Assembly: GCA_963752745.1 (NCBI GenBank)
Contig: CAVWAK010000005.1
Coordinates: forward strand, 10,682-74,681
Direction of reading: 5' to 3'
Length of the DNA: 64,000 nucleotides
Source of the DNA: Thiogranum sp963752745
GTDB taxonomy: Bacteria; Pseudomonadota; Gammaproteobacteria; DSM-19610
Shown: positions 16,769-26,671 of the stretch, one piece after another
Numbering within the stretch: the stretch's first letter is position 1
How the letters are laid out: every line of letters starts with the position of its first letter
Notes under the pieces: model-generated
What the model was told of the DNA's origin: nothing
Databases searched by the model: none
What the model saw: only the letters and a program-made list of their open reading frames with translations
Position numbers and translations under genes: made by a program

Positions 16769-18883
16769 ATGACCAATACACAACAGCAGATCCAGACACA
16801 ATATGTGACGCAGGCAGGCGTACGCTATCCGTCCGGGGTAAAAGTCGACGAGCAAGGCGTGAATTTTTCCATTTTCAGCCGCCACGCCCTGCATGTAGAA
16901 CTGCTGCTGTTTGCCACGGCGGACAGCCAGACTGCGTTTCAGACAATCGAGCTGGACCCGGCGGTCAACAAGACTTTCTTCACCTGGCATATCTACATCG
17001 AATCCCTTCCGGCAAACACCTGGTACGCCTGGCGAATGGACGGCCCTGGTGAAACACGCGAGACTGGTCGACGCTTTGACGCGGACAAGATTCTGCTCGA
17101 TCCGTGGGCGCGGGCTGTGTCCGATAAGTTATGGAACCGCAGGGCTGCCGAACGACCCGGCGATAACACCGGCCAGTCCATGCGTTGCAAGATCACAGAA
17201 TCACAATATGACTGGGAAGCAGATGAGTCACTGGCGCTCCCCTTCGAACAGGCCATCATCTATGAAATGCATGTTGGCGGTTTCAGTCGCCACGCTTCGG
17301 CAGATGTCTCGCACCCGGGAACTTTTTGTGCAGTAATCGAGAAAATCCCCTACCTGAAAAGTCTCGGCATCACTCACGTCGAACTGATGCCGGTCATGGC
17401 TTTCGATGAACAGGATGTGCCGCCCGGGACCGCAGCACTGGGCCTGAAAAACTACTGGGGATACAGCACCCACAGCTTTTTCTCGCCCCATGCCGGCTAC
17501 TGCGTGACACCCGAGGAAGGCACGCATCAGGACGAATTCCGCGACATGGTCAAGGCGCTACACCGTGCAGGGATAGGCGTCATTCTCGATGTGGTGTTCA
17601 ACCATACTGCCGAGGGTGGCCCTGACGGTCCGGTCATCAACTTCAAGGGGTTTGGCAGCAGCGTTTTCTACCACCTGGACGAAAACGACAAGACGCTGTT
17701 CAGGGATTACACCGGTTGCGGCAACACTGTGAACTGCAATCATCCTATTGTCGCCAATTTCATTATCAGCTGCCTGGAGTACTGGGTACGGGAAATGCAC
17801 GTTGACGGTTTTCGCTTTGATCTGGCCAGCGCCCTGGCACGCGGCGAAGACGGCACGCCCCTGCACGACCCGCCCGTGCTCTGGGGTATCGAACTCTCGG
17901 AGCAGCTGGCCAGCACCAAGTTGATCGCCGAAGCCTGGGATGCCGCCGGCCTGTACCAGGTTGGCAGCTTCCCTGGCTACCGCTGGGCCGAGTGGAACGG
18001 GCGTTACCGGGACGTCGTTCGCCGCTTCGTGCGCGGTGACAAAAACATGATCAGTGAACTGGCCACCCGTCTCAGTGGCAGCGCGGACTTTTATGAGCCA
18101 CAACACCGCCTGCCAATTAACAGCATTAATTTTGTCACCTGCCACGACGGTTTCACGCTCAATGACCTGTTCAGCTATCTCCAAAAGCATAACGATGCCA
18201 ATGGCGAAAACAATCGTGACGGACACAATGACAACCTCAGCTTCAACTGTGGCATTGAAGGCCCGACAACTGATCCGGTTATCATGGCGCAAAGAGAGCG
18301 CATGGCGAAAAATGTTTTTGCACTGTTACTGCTCAGCCAGGGCGTACCAATGTTGCTGGCCGGTGACGAGGTTCTCAAAAGTCAGTCGGGCAATAACAAT
18401 GGTTACTGCCAGGACAATGAACTGACCTGGTTCGACTGGTCGCTGGTTGAAAAGAATGCGGGCATGCTACGCTTTGTAAAACAGATGATTGCCTTGCGCA
18501 AACGCCATCCGTCGCTCATGCGCCGTCGCTTTCTCAATGGCCAACTGATTGAAGACCGCGGCATCAACGATATCGACTGGCATGGTGCAAAAGGTCGTGC
18601 GCCGGACTGGGATGACCCGGCAAGCCGACTACTGGGCTTCACACTTGCCGCCACCGATGATACTGAAGCCGACCTGCATGTCACCTTCAACATGTCTGAC
18701 ACCACCACCATCATCAATCTGCCGGATTTTTTCGACCGACACTGGCAGCTTGCCGTGAACACCGGTCAGGCATCACCCGGAGACATTCGGCCACCGGAAC
18801 AGCAAAGACCCTACACACAGAAGCAGTTTTCCATTCTGCCCCGCTCCGCAGTGGTTTTCGAAAGCTATCGCCTGGATGCCTGA
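16769..18883 (+). CDS. glgX: Glycogen debranching enzyme GlgX
   Basis: A 704-residue GH13 enzyme hydrolysing alpha-1,6 links in phosphorylase-limited glycogen. An N-terminal CBM48 occupies about residues 15-110, followed by the catalytic barrel: ILDVVFNHTAEG, nucleophile Asp in DGFRFDLASAL, acid Glu in LIAEAWDAAG and the third acid in FVTCHDGFTL. MLLAGDEVLKSQSGNNNGYCQDNE is typical of isoamylase-type GlgX. The ATG at 16769 gives the usual N-terminus; the frame is open upstream only because it overlaps gnd. Probably co-transcribed with gnd. The 150-base gap after it holds the likely promoter of the RND operon, but no clear hexamers. Confidence 0.95.
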   Translation: MTNTQQQIQTQYVTQAGVRYPSGVKVDEQGVNFSIFSRHALHVELLLFATADSQTAFQTIELDPAVNKTFFTWHIYIESLPANTWYAWRMDGPGETRETGRRFDADKILLDPWARAVSDKLWNRRAAERPGDNTGQSMRCKITESQYDWEADESLALPFEQAIIYEMHVGGFSRHASADVSHPGTFCAVIEKIPYLKSLGITHVELMPVMAFDEQDVPPGTAALGLKNYWGYSTHSFFSPHAGYCVTPEEGTHQDEFRDMVKALHRAGIGVILDVVFNHTAEGGPDGPVINFKGFGSSVFYHLDENDKTLFRDYTGCGNTVNCNHPIVANFIISCLEYWVREMHVDGFRFDLASALARGEDGTPLHDPPVLWGIELSEQLASTKLIAEAWDAAGLYQVGSFPGYRWAEWNGRYRDVVRRFVRGDKNMISELATRLSGSADFYEPQHRLPINSINFVTCHDGFTLNDLFSYLQKHNDANGENNRDGHNDNLSFNCGIEGPTTDPVIMAQRERMAKNVFALLLLSQGVPMLLAGDEVLKSQSGNNNGYCQDNELTWFDWSLVEKNAGMLRFVKQMIALRKRHPSLMRRRFLNGQLIEDRGINDIDWHGAKGRAPDWDDPASRLLGFTLAATDDTEADLHVTFNMSDTTTIINLPDFFDRHWQLAVNTGQASPGDIRPPEQQRPYTQKQFSILPRSAVVFESYRLDA

Positions 18884-19034
18884 GCAATAATCAACGCTGC
18901 AATATCTCTGACTACTTGTTCAGGATGAATTGCGTCTGTGAAAGATGATAGAGTTGTAAAAACAAGAACTTTGCCATGACCGCAAAAAGTCTGGCTAACC
19001 AAGACGTTCGGATACTGCAAGCGGAGGAAGTAGT

Positions 19035-20312
19035 TTGTTCAATTTACCTGTCAGAATCTCCGCCGGCATCGGGAGCGCAGCGCTGCTGACTCTCGTGCTC
19101 GTCGGCTGTGACTCCAACACCTACGTGGAACCACCTCCACCCGGGGTTACAGTAGCCGCACCGTTGATCCAGGAGGTAACCGATCACCTGGATTTCACGG
19201 GTACTGTGGTAGCGACCGAGCACGCAGAAGTGCGCGCGCGAGTCTCCGGTATTCTGCAGAGCATGCTGTTTGAACCGGGTACCCTGGTTGAGGAAGGCAC
19301 CCTGCTGTTCATCATTGAACCGACTGAATACGAGGCTGACCTGCAAGCCGCCAAGGCTGAACTCGCAGCGGCAAAATCGGGTTACGACCGTGCCCGGATC
19401 GAATACGACCGCGCCAAGAAACTGTTCAAGGAAAAAGCCGGCGCCGAGGCCGAAGTCGTCAGCTGGCGGGTACAACGCGAAATCGCCAGCGCAGAAATAT
19501 TGCGCGCCGAAGCACAGGTAGCACGCGCCGAACTCAATTTGAGCTATACCCAGGTTACCGCCCCGTTCAGTGGCCGCGTTGGCCATGATGAAGTGGATAT
19601 CGGCAATCTCGTAGGCGAAAGTGAAGCGACAATTCTGACCGACATCACCCGCTACGATCCGATGTACGTCTACTTCAACCTCAACGAGCGCGACCTGCTG
19701 CGTATCATGCCGCGCTATAACGAGCAGTCAGCGGATCCTGACGCCGACAGTGCACAAGGCTCCATGGCAGAGAAACGTTACCCGGTCTTCATCGGGCTCG
19801 CGAACGAAGAGGGGCATCCGCACGAAGGCATCCTCGATTTCGCCGAATCCGGCCTCGATACCGAAACCGGTACCATCCGCTTGCGCGGTGTCTTCGACAA
19901 CCCGGGCAGAGCGCCGGCGCTACTGCCCGGTCTGTTCGCGCGCGTGCGCATGCCGCTGGGCACCCGACCCGATATTCCTTTGGTCAGCGAACGCGCCATC
20001 GCCCAGGACCAGAGTGGACGCTACCTGATGATTATCAATTCCGAAAACAAGGTGGAAAAAGTAAATGTCCGCACCGGCCAGAATATCGATGGACTGGTAG
20101 TTATCGAGGAAGGCCTGCGCAAGGATGACCGCGTGATCGTCAAGGGCCTGCAACGGGCACGTCCCGGGCGCGTGGTCGCCCCCGAAACCGTCGAAATGGC
20201 GACACTGACAACCACAGCCATGCGCGCAGCCGCCGAAGTGGCCAGGAAAGCCCTACCCAGGCAGCCGGACGGCGCGGAAAGCAAGCCTTCTGCCGAAAGC
20301 GAAACAGAGTAG
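19035..20312 (+). CDS. RND efflux periplasmic adaptor lipoprotein (AcrA/MexA type)
   Basis: A 425-residue membrane fusion protein. Lipobox LVLVGC is near residue 24; the beta-barrel and lipoyl regions show LDFTGTVVATEHAEVRARVSG, and a coiled-coil hairpin spans about 100-165. The TQVTAPFSGRVGHDEVDIGN lipoyl return and VPLGTRPD-like C-terminal barrel follow. It starts with TTG at 19035, well placed behind GGAGG at 19023-19027. It links the RND pump to an outer-membrane channel; no TolC-type gene is adjacent, so a distant channel must be shared. The pump gene follows 18 bases later. Confidence 0.93.
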   Translation: MFNLPVRISAGIGSAALLTLVLVGCDSNTYVEPPPPGVTVAAPLIQEVTDHLDFTGTVVATEHAEVRARVSGILQSMLFEPGTLVEEGTLLFIIEPTEYEADLQAAKAELAAAKSGYDRARIEYDRAKKLFKEKAGAEAEVVSWRVQREIASAEILRAEAQVARAELNLSYTQVTAPFSGRVGHDEVDIGNLVGESEATILTDITRYDPMYVYFNLNERDLLRIMPRYNEQSADPDADSAQGSMAEKRYPVFIGLANEEGHPHEGILDFAESGLDTETGTIRLRGVFDNPGRAPALLPGLFARVRMPLGTRPDIPLVSERAIAQDQSGRYLMIINSENKVEKVNVRTGQNIDGLVVIEEGLRKDDRVIVKGLQRARPGRVVAPETVEMATLTTTAMRAAAEVARKALPRQPDGAESKPSAESETE

Positions 20313-20330
20313 GCACCCCGGGGCCGCGCC

Positions 20331-23300
20331 ATGTTCTCCAAATTCTTTATCGAACACCCGATTTTCGCCAGCGTCATTTCGATCGTTATAGTGATCGCTG
20401 GTGCGGTGTCGGTGGGCGCGTTGCCGGTAGCGCAGTTCCCGGAAATTGTGCCGCCCACGGTGGAAGTCAAGGCAACCTACCCGGGCGCCAATGCGCAGGT
20501 AGTTGCAGAGACCGTGGCCTCACCGATAGAACAGGAAGTCATCGGTGTCGAAAACATGATCTATATGTCTTCGGTCAGCGCCAGTGACGGCTCCTATACA
20601 CTGACCGTCACCTTCGAAGTCGGCACCGACCTGGATATGGCGAATATCCTGGTGCAGAACCGCGTCACCCTTGCCGAACCCAAGCTGCCGGAAGAGGTCA
20701 AGCGCGAAGGCGTCAACACCAAGAAGAAATCGCCCAGCATTATTCTCATCGCGTCGCTGTATTCGCCCGACGGCCGCTTTGACGAGCTCTACATGAGCAA
20801 CTACGTGACGCTGAATATCCGCGACACACTTAGCCGCATCCCCGGCGTAGGCGACGTCGCAATCTACCCGGAAAGCGACTACAGCATGCGTGTCTGGCTG
20901 GACCCTAACCAGCTAAAGGCACGCAACCTGACAACTACTGAAGTTATCGCTGCCATACGCGAACAGAACGTGCAGGTGGCCGCCGGGCAGATCGGCCAGC
21001 CGCCGGCACCGGACGGCCAGAATTTCCAGTACACCGTCAACGTGCTCGGCCGGCTGAGCGACATCGAGCAGTTCGAAGAGATCATCATCAAGACCGGTGC
21101 CGACAACCGCATCACCCGCCTGAAAGACGTCGCCCGTATCGAACTCGGTTCCAAGAACTATGACATCACTTCACGACTGAACGGCGACACGTCAGCCAGT
21201 ATCGGTGTCTACCAGTTACCCGGCTCCAACGCGCTGGAAGTTTCCAGACGGGTGCGGGAAGCAATGACGGAAATGAGCGCCTTTTTCCCGGAAGGCCTCG
21301 AGTACTCGATTCCCTACGATACGACCATGTTCGTCGACGCCTCGATCAAGCAGGTTTACATTACTTTGATCGAAGCCACCCTGCTGGTATCGCTGGTACT
21401 GTTCCTGTTCCTGCAGGACTGGCGCGCGACGCTGATTCCCGCGGTCACCATCCCGGTGTCGCTGGTCGGCACGCTGGCGGTGATGCTGGCGATGGGATTC
21501 TCGTTGAATATGCTGACGCTGTTTGGCCTGGTACTGGCGATTGGTATCGTGGTCGATGACGCCATAGTCGTAGTCGAAGCGACCGTTGCGCACATGGAAA
21601 ATGGCCTGGAGCGCCGCGCTGCCGCTATCAAGGCGATGAGCGAAGTATCAGGACCGGTGATTGCCACCACACTGGTGCTGCTGGCGGTATTTGTCCCCGC
21701 CGCCTTTATGCCCGGCATCACCGGCCAGCTGTATAAACAGTTTGCACTGACCATTGCCGTGGCCACAGTATTCAGCTCGATTAATGCGCTTACACTCAGC
21801 CCGGCACTCGCTGCAATGGTGCTGCGCCTGCCGTCGGAAAACAAAAACGCCTTTTTCCGTGGCTTCGATAACTTCTTCAACAAAGGCGAAGCCCGCTACA
21901 TGGGACTGATCAAGGCAGTGGTCCGCCGGACAGGCCTGATGCTGATCCTGGCCGTGGGACTTGCCGGCCTCACCGGCTGGCAGTTTACCCAGCTGCCGAC
22001 CGGCTTCCTGCCGACCGAAGACCAGGGTTACATGATGGTGCACGTACAGTTGCCCGATGCCTCCTCGCAGGAACGCACCGGCGAGGTACTCGATCAGATC
22101 GACGCGATCGTTGCCACGACAGAAGGAATTTCCGACTGGGTTATTTTCGGCGGCTTCAACCTGATCGATGGCACCGCCTCTTCTAACACGGCGGTAGTCT
22201 TCGTCACCCTTGACCCATGGGACGAACGCGATAGCGAGGAACTCCAGCAGGAAGCCATTCTTGCGACGCTGCAAGGCAAGTTTGGCCGGATCGAGGAATC
22301 CATTGTCTACACATTCCTGCCACCGGCCATCACGGGGCTGGGCGTGGCGGGCGGTTTCCAGTTCCAGCTGGAGGACCGCGGGGGCGTCGGTCTCAACGAA
22401 CTGAATACCATGCTCCAGGAGATACTCGTGGACGCCAATGCCCAAAGCGGACTGACCGGGCTCAACTCGACATTCCGTGTCGACGTGCCACAGTTGTTCG
22501 CCGAGGTCGACCGCACCAAGGCGAAAAATCTGGGCATTCCGCTGGACGAGGTGTTTGGGACGCTTCAGGCCTACCTGGGCTCGGCTTACGTCAACGACTT
22601 TAACAAGTTTGGCCGTACCTGGCAGGTCAAGGTACAGGCGGATAACCAGTTCCGTATCAAGCCTGAAGACATCCGTTCCCTCGAGGTACGTAATGCCAAT
22701 GGCGACATGGTCCCGGTCGGTACACTGGTGGACGTAGACAACACCATTGGTCCGCAAACCATATTGCGCTACAACCTCTACCCCACCGCCTCAATTACCG
22801 GCTCGGCGGCCCCGGGGTTCAGCTCCGGCCAGGCGCTGAATATGATGGAACAGATGGCCCGTGAAAAGCTGCCGTCCAGCATGGGTTTTGAATGGACCGG
22901 CATGTCCTTCCAGGAAAAACAGGTTGGCTCGGAAGCGATACTGATCTTTGCGCTGGCGATCGTCCTGGTCTTCCTGGTGCTGGCAGCCCAGTACGAAAGC
23001 TGGTCCAGCCCCGCAGCGGTCATCATGGTGGTACCACTGGCAGTACTGGGAACGGTCGTTGCCGTAATGATGAAAGGTGCTGACAATAACGTGTATACCC
23101 AGATCGGTATCACCCTGCTGATTGGCCTGGCTGCGAAAAATGCCATCCTGATTGTCGAATTTGCCATGGCCGAACAGGAAAAGGGACTCAACGCGGCCGA
23201 AGCCGCTGTAAACGCCGCCAAGCTGCGTTTCCGCCCTATTCTGATGACCGCTATTTCTTCGGTTGCCGGCTTCATGCCACTGGTGGTGGCTGCCGGCGCC

Positions 23301-23456
23301 GGGGCGGCCAGCCAGCAGGCTATAGGTACCGCTGTCGTAGGCGGCATGGTGGCGGCAATTATCATGTCCCTGACATTCACACCGGCGTTTTACGTAGTCA
23401 TGAAAAAGCGCTATGACAATAAACCCGCCGAAGCAGCACCGGCGGCGGAAACCTGA
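20331..23456 (+). CDS. RND multidrug efflux pump, HAE1 family (AcrB/MexB type)
   Basis: A 1041-residue inner-membrane proton-drug antiporter. N-terminal MFSKFFIEHPIFASVISIV is typical of HAE1 pumps, followed by two porter regions and twelve transmembrane segments. The TM4 proton-relay motif GIVVDDAIVVVE with the paired Asp residues is intact, and the second half has LIGLAAKNAILIVEFA with the relay Lys. Normal length for the family. Translationally close to the adaptor upstream and the MscS-type gene 15 bases downstream. Confidence 0.96.
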   Translation: MFSKFFIEHPIFASVISIVIVIAGAVSVGALPVAQFPEIVPPTVEVKATYPGANAQVVAETVASPIEQEVIGVENMIYMSSVSASDGSYTLTVTFEVGTDLDMANILVQNRVTLAEPKLPEEVKREGVNTKKKSPSIILIASLYSPDGRFDELYMSNYVTLNIRDTLSRIPGVGDVAIYPESDYSMRVWLDPNQLKARNLTTTEVIAAIREQNVQVAAGQIGQPPAPDGQNFQYTVNVLGRLSDIEQFEEIIIKTGADNRITRLKDVARIELGSKNYDITSRLNGDTSASIGVYQLPGSNALEVSRRVREAMTEMSAFFPEGLEYSIPYDTTMFVDASIKQVYITLIEATLLVSLVLFLFLQDWRATLIPAVTIPVSLVGTLAVMLAMGFSLNMLTLFGLVLAIGIVVDDAIVVVEATVAHMENGLERRAAAIKAMSEVSGPVIATTLVLLAVFVPAAFMPGITGQLYKQFALTIAVATVFSSINALTLSPALAAMVLRLPSENKNAFFRGFDNFFNKGEARYMGLIKAVVRRTGLMLILAVGLAGLTGWQFTQLPTGFLPTEDQGYMMVHVQLPDASSQERTGEVLDQIDAIVATTEGISDWVIFGGFNLIDGTASSNTAVVFVTLDPWDERDSEELQQEAILATLQGKFGRIEESIVYTFLPPAITGLGVAGGFQFQLEDRGGVGLNELNTMLQEILVDANAQSGLTGLNSTFRVDVPQLFAEVDRTKAKNLGIPLDEVFGTLQAYLGSAYVNDFNKFGRTWQVKVQADNQFRIKPEDIRSLEVRNANGDMVPVGTLVDVDNTIGPQTILRYNLYPTASITGSAAPGFSSGQALNMMEQMAREKLPSSMGFEWTGMSFQEKQVGSEAILIFALAIVLVFLVLAAQYESWSSPAAVIMVVPLAVLGTVVAVMMKGADNNVYTQIGITLLIGLAAKNAILIVEFAMAEQEKGLNAAEAAVNAAKLRFRPILMTAISSVAGFMPLVVAAGAGAASQQAIGTAVVGGMVAAIIMSLTFTPAFYVVMKKRYDNKPAEAAPAAET

Positions 23457-23471
23457 AGAACCATCAATCAG

Positions 23472-24818
23472 ATGTATAAAACTATTGCCCTGCTCGTTTG
23501 CCTGCTAAGTCTTACCGCGCTGCCCTGCCGGGCGGAAAACACCGACTGGAACAACCCGCTCCAACCGGCCGACACCGGCAGCCCACGCAATACCCTGAAG
23601 GGATTCATAACCACGCTCAACGAAACCCATGCCCGCCTGATGGGGGTACTCAAGGACTACCTCGCAGCACCCAACCTGTACACCACCGACGAACAGGAGG
23701 TCGCGGTCGACTATGCCCTGAACAAGGCAGAGCTGGCCAAGCGCACGCTGGACCTGAGCGAGGTGCCCGCGGCACTGGCCGGGCAGATCGGCTACTACCG
23801 CATCCTGCAACTCAAGGAAATTCTTGACCGACTCGACCTGCCGCCCATGGACAGCGTACCCGATGCAGCAGCGATGGCCGACAAGGAATTCAAAAGCTGG
23901 ACCATACCCGGCACGGAAATCACTGTTGCCCGCGTCGAACAAGGCCCGCGCGCCGGTGAATACCTGTTCACCCCGGAAACCGTCGCCAAGCTGCCGGCGT
24001 TTTACCAGAGCATCAGGCATCTGCCCTACAAACCGGGCGCCACCGAAAACTGGTACGAGACCTATCGCTATGGTGGTGCCGGCATGCGCGATTTCATCCC
24101 GCTCAAATGGATGATGAGCCTGCCGCCGTGGATGACCCAGCGGTTTATCGACCAGCCGGTATGGCGCTGGATTGGCGTGTTCGTGGTGGTCGGCTTCAGC
24201 CTGCTGGTACTCAGCCTGATCAAGCAGCTGGTAACGACGGGTATGCGCAATAAGTCGACCTCCGAATTACAACGCAGCTGGCTGCAACTGGTGATACCGC
24301 TGGCCCTGCTGGCGCTGATTCCGTTTGTCGTGTGGTTGCTCGAAAGCAACCTGCGCATCAGCGGCCATGTATTGCGCGTCATGGCACTGACCCTGTGGGC
24401 AATCTTCACCCTGACGCTGACCTGGACCGTGTGGCTGGGCAGCAACGTGATTGCGGAAACGATCGTGTCCGCGCAGGACATGCACCACGGCAGCATCGAC
24501 AGCCAGCTGGTGCGCCTGGGAGTACGTCTGATCGCCATGGTCCTGTCCATCGCCATCCTGGTCATCGGCGCGCAACAGCTCGGCATCCCCGCCTATTCGG
24601 TGGTCGCTGGTTTAGGTGTCGGTGGTATTGCGGTGGCGCTGGCGGCGCGCGACAGCCTCGCCAACCTGCTCGGCTCGCTGCTGATCATGTTCGAGAAAGC
24701 CTTTCCGCGTCGGCCACTGGATCAAAGTCCAGGGCACCGAAGGCATCGTCGAGAGCATCGGTTTCCGCAGCACGCGTATCCGCACCTTTTACGATTCGCT
24801 GGTCTCCATACCCAGTAA
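23472..24818 (+). CDS. MscS-type mechanosensitive channel, 5' part of a frame-broken gene
   Basis: The first about 410 residues form a signal peptide, a periplasmic domain, several transmembrane segments, and the MscS pore and start of the beta domain (AGLGVGGIAVALAARDSLANLLGSLLIMFEKAF). The frame then goes wrong near 24700-24707. One base less in the TTTCC at that point gives FEKAFRVGHWIKVQGTEGIV, the normal continuation, which is open to 25191. The last residues as read (after about 412) are therefore not real. Intact, the channel would have about 573 residues and release solutes on hypo-osmotic shock. Confidence 0.85.
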   Translation: MYKTIALLVCLLSLTALPCRAENTDWNNPLQPADTGSPRNTLKGFITTLNETHARLMGVLKDYLAAPNLYTTDEQEVAVDYALNKAELAKRTLDLSEVPAALAGQIGYYRILQLKEILDRLDLPPMDSVPDAAAMADKEFKSWTIPGTEITVARVEQGPRAGEYLFTPETVAKLPAFYQSIRHLPYKPGATENWYETYRYGGAGMRDFIPLKWMMSLPPWMTQRFIDQPVWRWIGVFVVVGFSLLVLSLIKQLVTTGMRNKSTSELQRSWLQLVIPLALLALIPFVVWLLESNLRISGHVLRVMALTLWAIFTLTLTWTVWLGSNVIAETIVSAQDMHHGSIDSQLVRLGVRLIAMVLSIAILVIGAQQLGIPAYSVVAGLGVGGIAVALAARDSLANLLGSLLIMFEKAFPRRPLDQSPGHRRHRREHRFPQHAYPHLLRFAGLHTQ

Positions 24819-24846
24819 CCAGCTGGTCAATTCCACTGTCGACAAT

Positions 24847-25191
24847 ATGGCCATGCGCAGTCACCGCGCCGTGCGCACCTTCCTGCGCCTGCGCTATGAC
24901 ACGCCGGAAGAAAAAATCGAACCCTTTATCGATGCGGTCAGGGAACTGATACGCAGCAACGAACACACTCTGGAGCGGCGTCTGCAGGTCGCGCTGGATG
25001 ATTTCGGCGAGCACGGCATTCACATACTGGTGAATTTCCTGTTCGATGTCCCCGACATGCAAGCCGAAAAGCGCGAGCGCCAGCGCCTGTTCCTGGCCAT
25101 CCTCAAGCTGGCCGAGGACCAGGGTATCGAGTTCGCGGTCCCGGTGAAGATACCGGAAACGCCACCGGACATTGTCGACCCGGTAAATTGA
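24847..25191 (+). CDS. MscS-type channel, 3' part (cytoplasmic domain)
   Basis: Continuation of the gene at 23472 in the next frame. Coding likeness begins upstream at about 24706 (VGHWIKVQGTEGIVESIGFR, then SLVSIPSNQLVNSTVDNM); the first ATG in this frame is at 24847. It encodes the rest of the MscS beta domain and the alpha/beta C-terminal vestibule. On its own it has no membrane segment and would not be functional. It is probably not an independent gene. Confidence 0.7.
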   Translation: MAMRSHRAVRTFLRLRYDTPEEKIEPFIDAVRELIRSNEHTLERRLQVALDDFGEHGIHILVNFLFDVPDMQAEKRERQRLFLAILKLAEDQGIEFAVPVKIPETPPDIVDPVN

Positions 25192-25211
25192 CAGTTGTTA
25201 ACAATTGATAA

Positions 25212-25239
25212 TTGCACCTTTGCACATTGCAGGTAAAAT
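25212..25239 (+). promoter_or_regulatory. Possible promoter for the DUF481 gene
   Basis: TTGCAC at 25212-25217 and TAAAAT at 25234-25239 are spaced by 16 bases, about 45 bases before the start codon. The region is AT-rich compared with its surroundings. A TTGACA at about 25188 has no well-spaced -10. Confidence 0.35.
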
Positions 25240-25286
25240 TCGCCCCCTTAAGCAATTATTACCACCAAATTCGGAGAGTTATCGTA

Positions 25287-26342
25287 ATGCACACACCGTC
25301 AGGACGCTCGCGGAAAGCCATTCCGGCATTTACGCTACTGGTCATTCTGTTTTCTGTATTCTCTGCTGCCACACAGGCCGACGAACTGATACTGCGCGAT
25401 GGCTCCCGGGTACTCGGCGAAGTCGTCAAACGCAGCAACGGCACCCTGGAATTCAAAACCAAATTTGCCGGCACCATCAAGGTCAAATGGGCCGAGGTTG
25501 CCGAGCTGAAAACTGACAAGGCCATGGAGTTCCTGCTGTCAGATGACAGCACCGTGAAGATCACAAAGGTCACCAACAATATTGACGATATGATTGTCGA
25601 AGGCGAAGCCGCTTCAGGCCTGCCGCCGCAGACTCTTGGCCAGGACGTGGTAGCAGTTATCAACCCTGAACCCTGGCGTAAGGGCGAAGGCCGCAAGTTC
25701 AGCGGCTTGGTGAACTTTGCGTTCGAACGCGAGCGTGGCAATACCGACCAGGATGAAATCGACTGGGACGGCGCGCTCACCCTGCGCGGCAAGGATGACC
25801 GTCTCAGGGGCTTCGGCGAATACGAAAAGGACGTTAACGATAACACCACTACCAAGAAGAAATGGAAGCTCGAAGGCAGTTACAACTACTTCTTTACACA
25901 GAAATGGTACTCCGGTGCTTTCGCCCGCTTTGAACACGACAAGTTCGCCGACCTCGACCTGCGCACCTCGGTTGGACCACTGATCGGTTATCAGTGGTTT
26001 GAAGGCAAAGAGCTGAATCTGAGCACCGCAACCGGTATCAGCTACGTGGACGAGGATTTCATCGATTCGGAAGATGACGACTACGTTGCCCTGCCCTGGA
26101 GCGTCGATTTCGACATGTTCCTGTTCGATGAGTTTGTCCAGGTCTACCACAAGCAGATCGGTTTCTGGAATCTTGAGAGCACCAACGACGTGGTCTGGGA
26201 TACCTGGACCGGCCTGCGCTTCCCGCTGATTTACGGCCTGGTCGCCAGCACCGAGCTCAAGGTGGAATATGACGGCGGCGCAGCTGACGATGCTGACGAC
26301 CTCGATACCACCTATACTTTCAAACTGGGATACCAATGGTAG
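25287..26342 (+). CDS. DUF481 outer-membrane beta-barrel protein (YdiY-like)
   Basis: A 351-residue exported protein with a signal peptide (hydrophobic run ending ATQA|DEL). A small N-terminal domain (LRDGSRVLGEVVKRSNGTLEF) is followed by a DUF481 (PF04338) barrel of alternating strands ending in a C-terminal aromatic (YTFKLGYQW), typical of outer-membrane proteins. Function is not established for the family; many members look salt-responsive. The ATG at 25287 follows GGAG; an earlier in-frame start at 25212 would spoil the signal peptide. It overlaps the next gene by seven bases and sits between two mechanosensitive channel genes. Confidence 0.85.
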   Translation: MHTPSGRSRKAIPAFTLLVILFSVFSAATQADELILRDGSRVLGEVVKRSNGTLEFKTKFAGTIKVKWAEVAELKTDKAMEFLLSDDSTVKITKVTNNIDDMIVEGEAASGLPPQTLGQDVVAVINPEPWRKGEGRKFSGLVNFAFERERGNTDQDEIDWDGALTLRGKDDRLRGFGEYEKDVNDNTTTKKKWKLEGSYNYFFTQKWYSGAFARFEHDKFADLDLRTSVGPLIGYQWFEGKELNLSTATGISYVDEDFIDSEDDDYVALPWSVDFDMFLFDEFVQVYHKQIGFWNLESTNDVVWDTWTGLRFPLIYGLVASTELKVEYDGGAADDADDLDTTYTFKLGYQW

Positions 26343-26671
26343 ATACATCACAGCCTATGACCCTAGTCAGGAGTCTGATTTACTCGCTTTACCTTGCACT
26401 CCTTATGATTGCAGGTGGAACGGCGCGTGCTGAATCGCCGCCGCCCGCCCCATCCGCCAGCAGCTCACAATCGGTTAGCGCCAAGGTCATCGACGCACGC
26501 CTGAAAGAAGTCGAAGGCTCCACCGAGTACGATGAAGAGACCAAAAACAATCTCACGGAGCTGTACCGCAAGGCGCTGTCGAGTCTTGAATCGATGGCGG
26601 CAAATGAAAAGACTGCAAAAGAATTCAGTCAGGCCAGAACAACTGCCGGTGACGCAAGCCAGCAAACTTAG
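26336..26671 (+). CDS. MscK/KefA-type mechanosensitive channel, N-terminal piece
   Basis: About 111 residues: a signal peptide (SLYLALLMIAGGTARA) and the beginning of a long periplasmic helical domain (VIDARLKEVEGSTEYDEETK). It stops at TAG 26669, where the next frame continues the same domain. One base less in the AAA at about 26665-26667 joins QASQQ-type sequence to LSAKYEQRKLDQ. It is the first of four pieces of one gene spanning 26336-29794. Confidence 0.75.
   Translation: MVDTSQPMTLVRSLIYSLYLALLMIAGGTARAESPPPAPSASSSQSVSAKVIDARLKEVEGSTEYDEETKNNLTELYRKALSSLESMAANEKTAKEFSQARTTAGDASQQT

Noticed and set aside
17558..18292. A 244-codon minus-strand frame opposite glgX
   Set aside because: glgX is complete and conserved there; no start signal or domain supports the antisense frame.
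21648..22757. A long open frame (369 codons) on the minus strand inside the RND pump gene
   Set aside because: It is opposite a fully intact, strongly conserved gene and its translation shows no domain; it is a by-product of GC-rich codon use.
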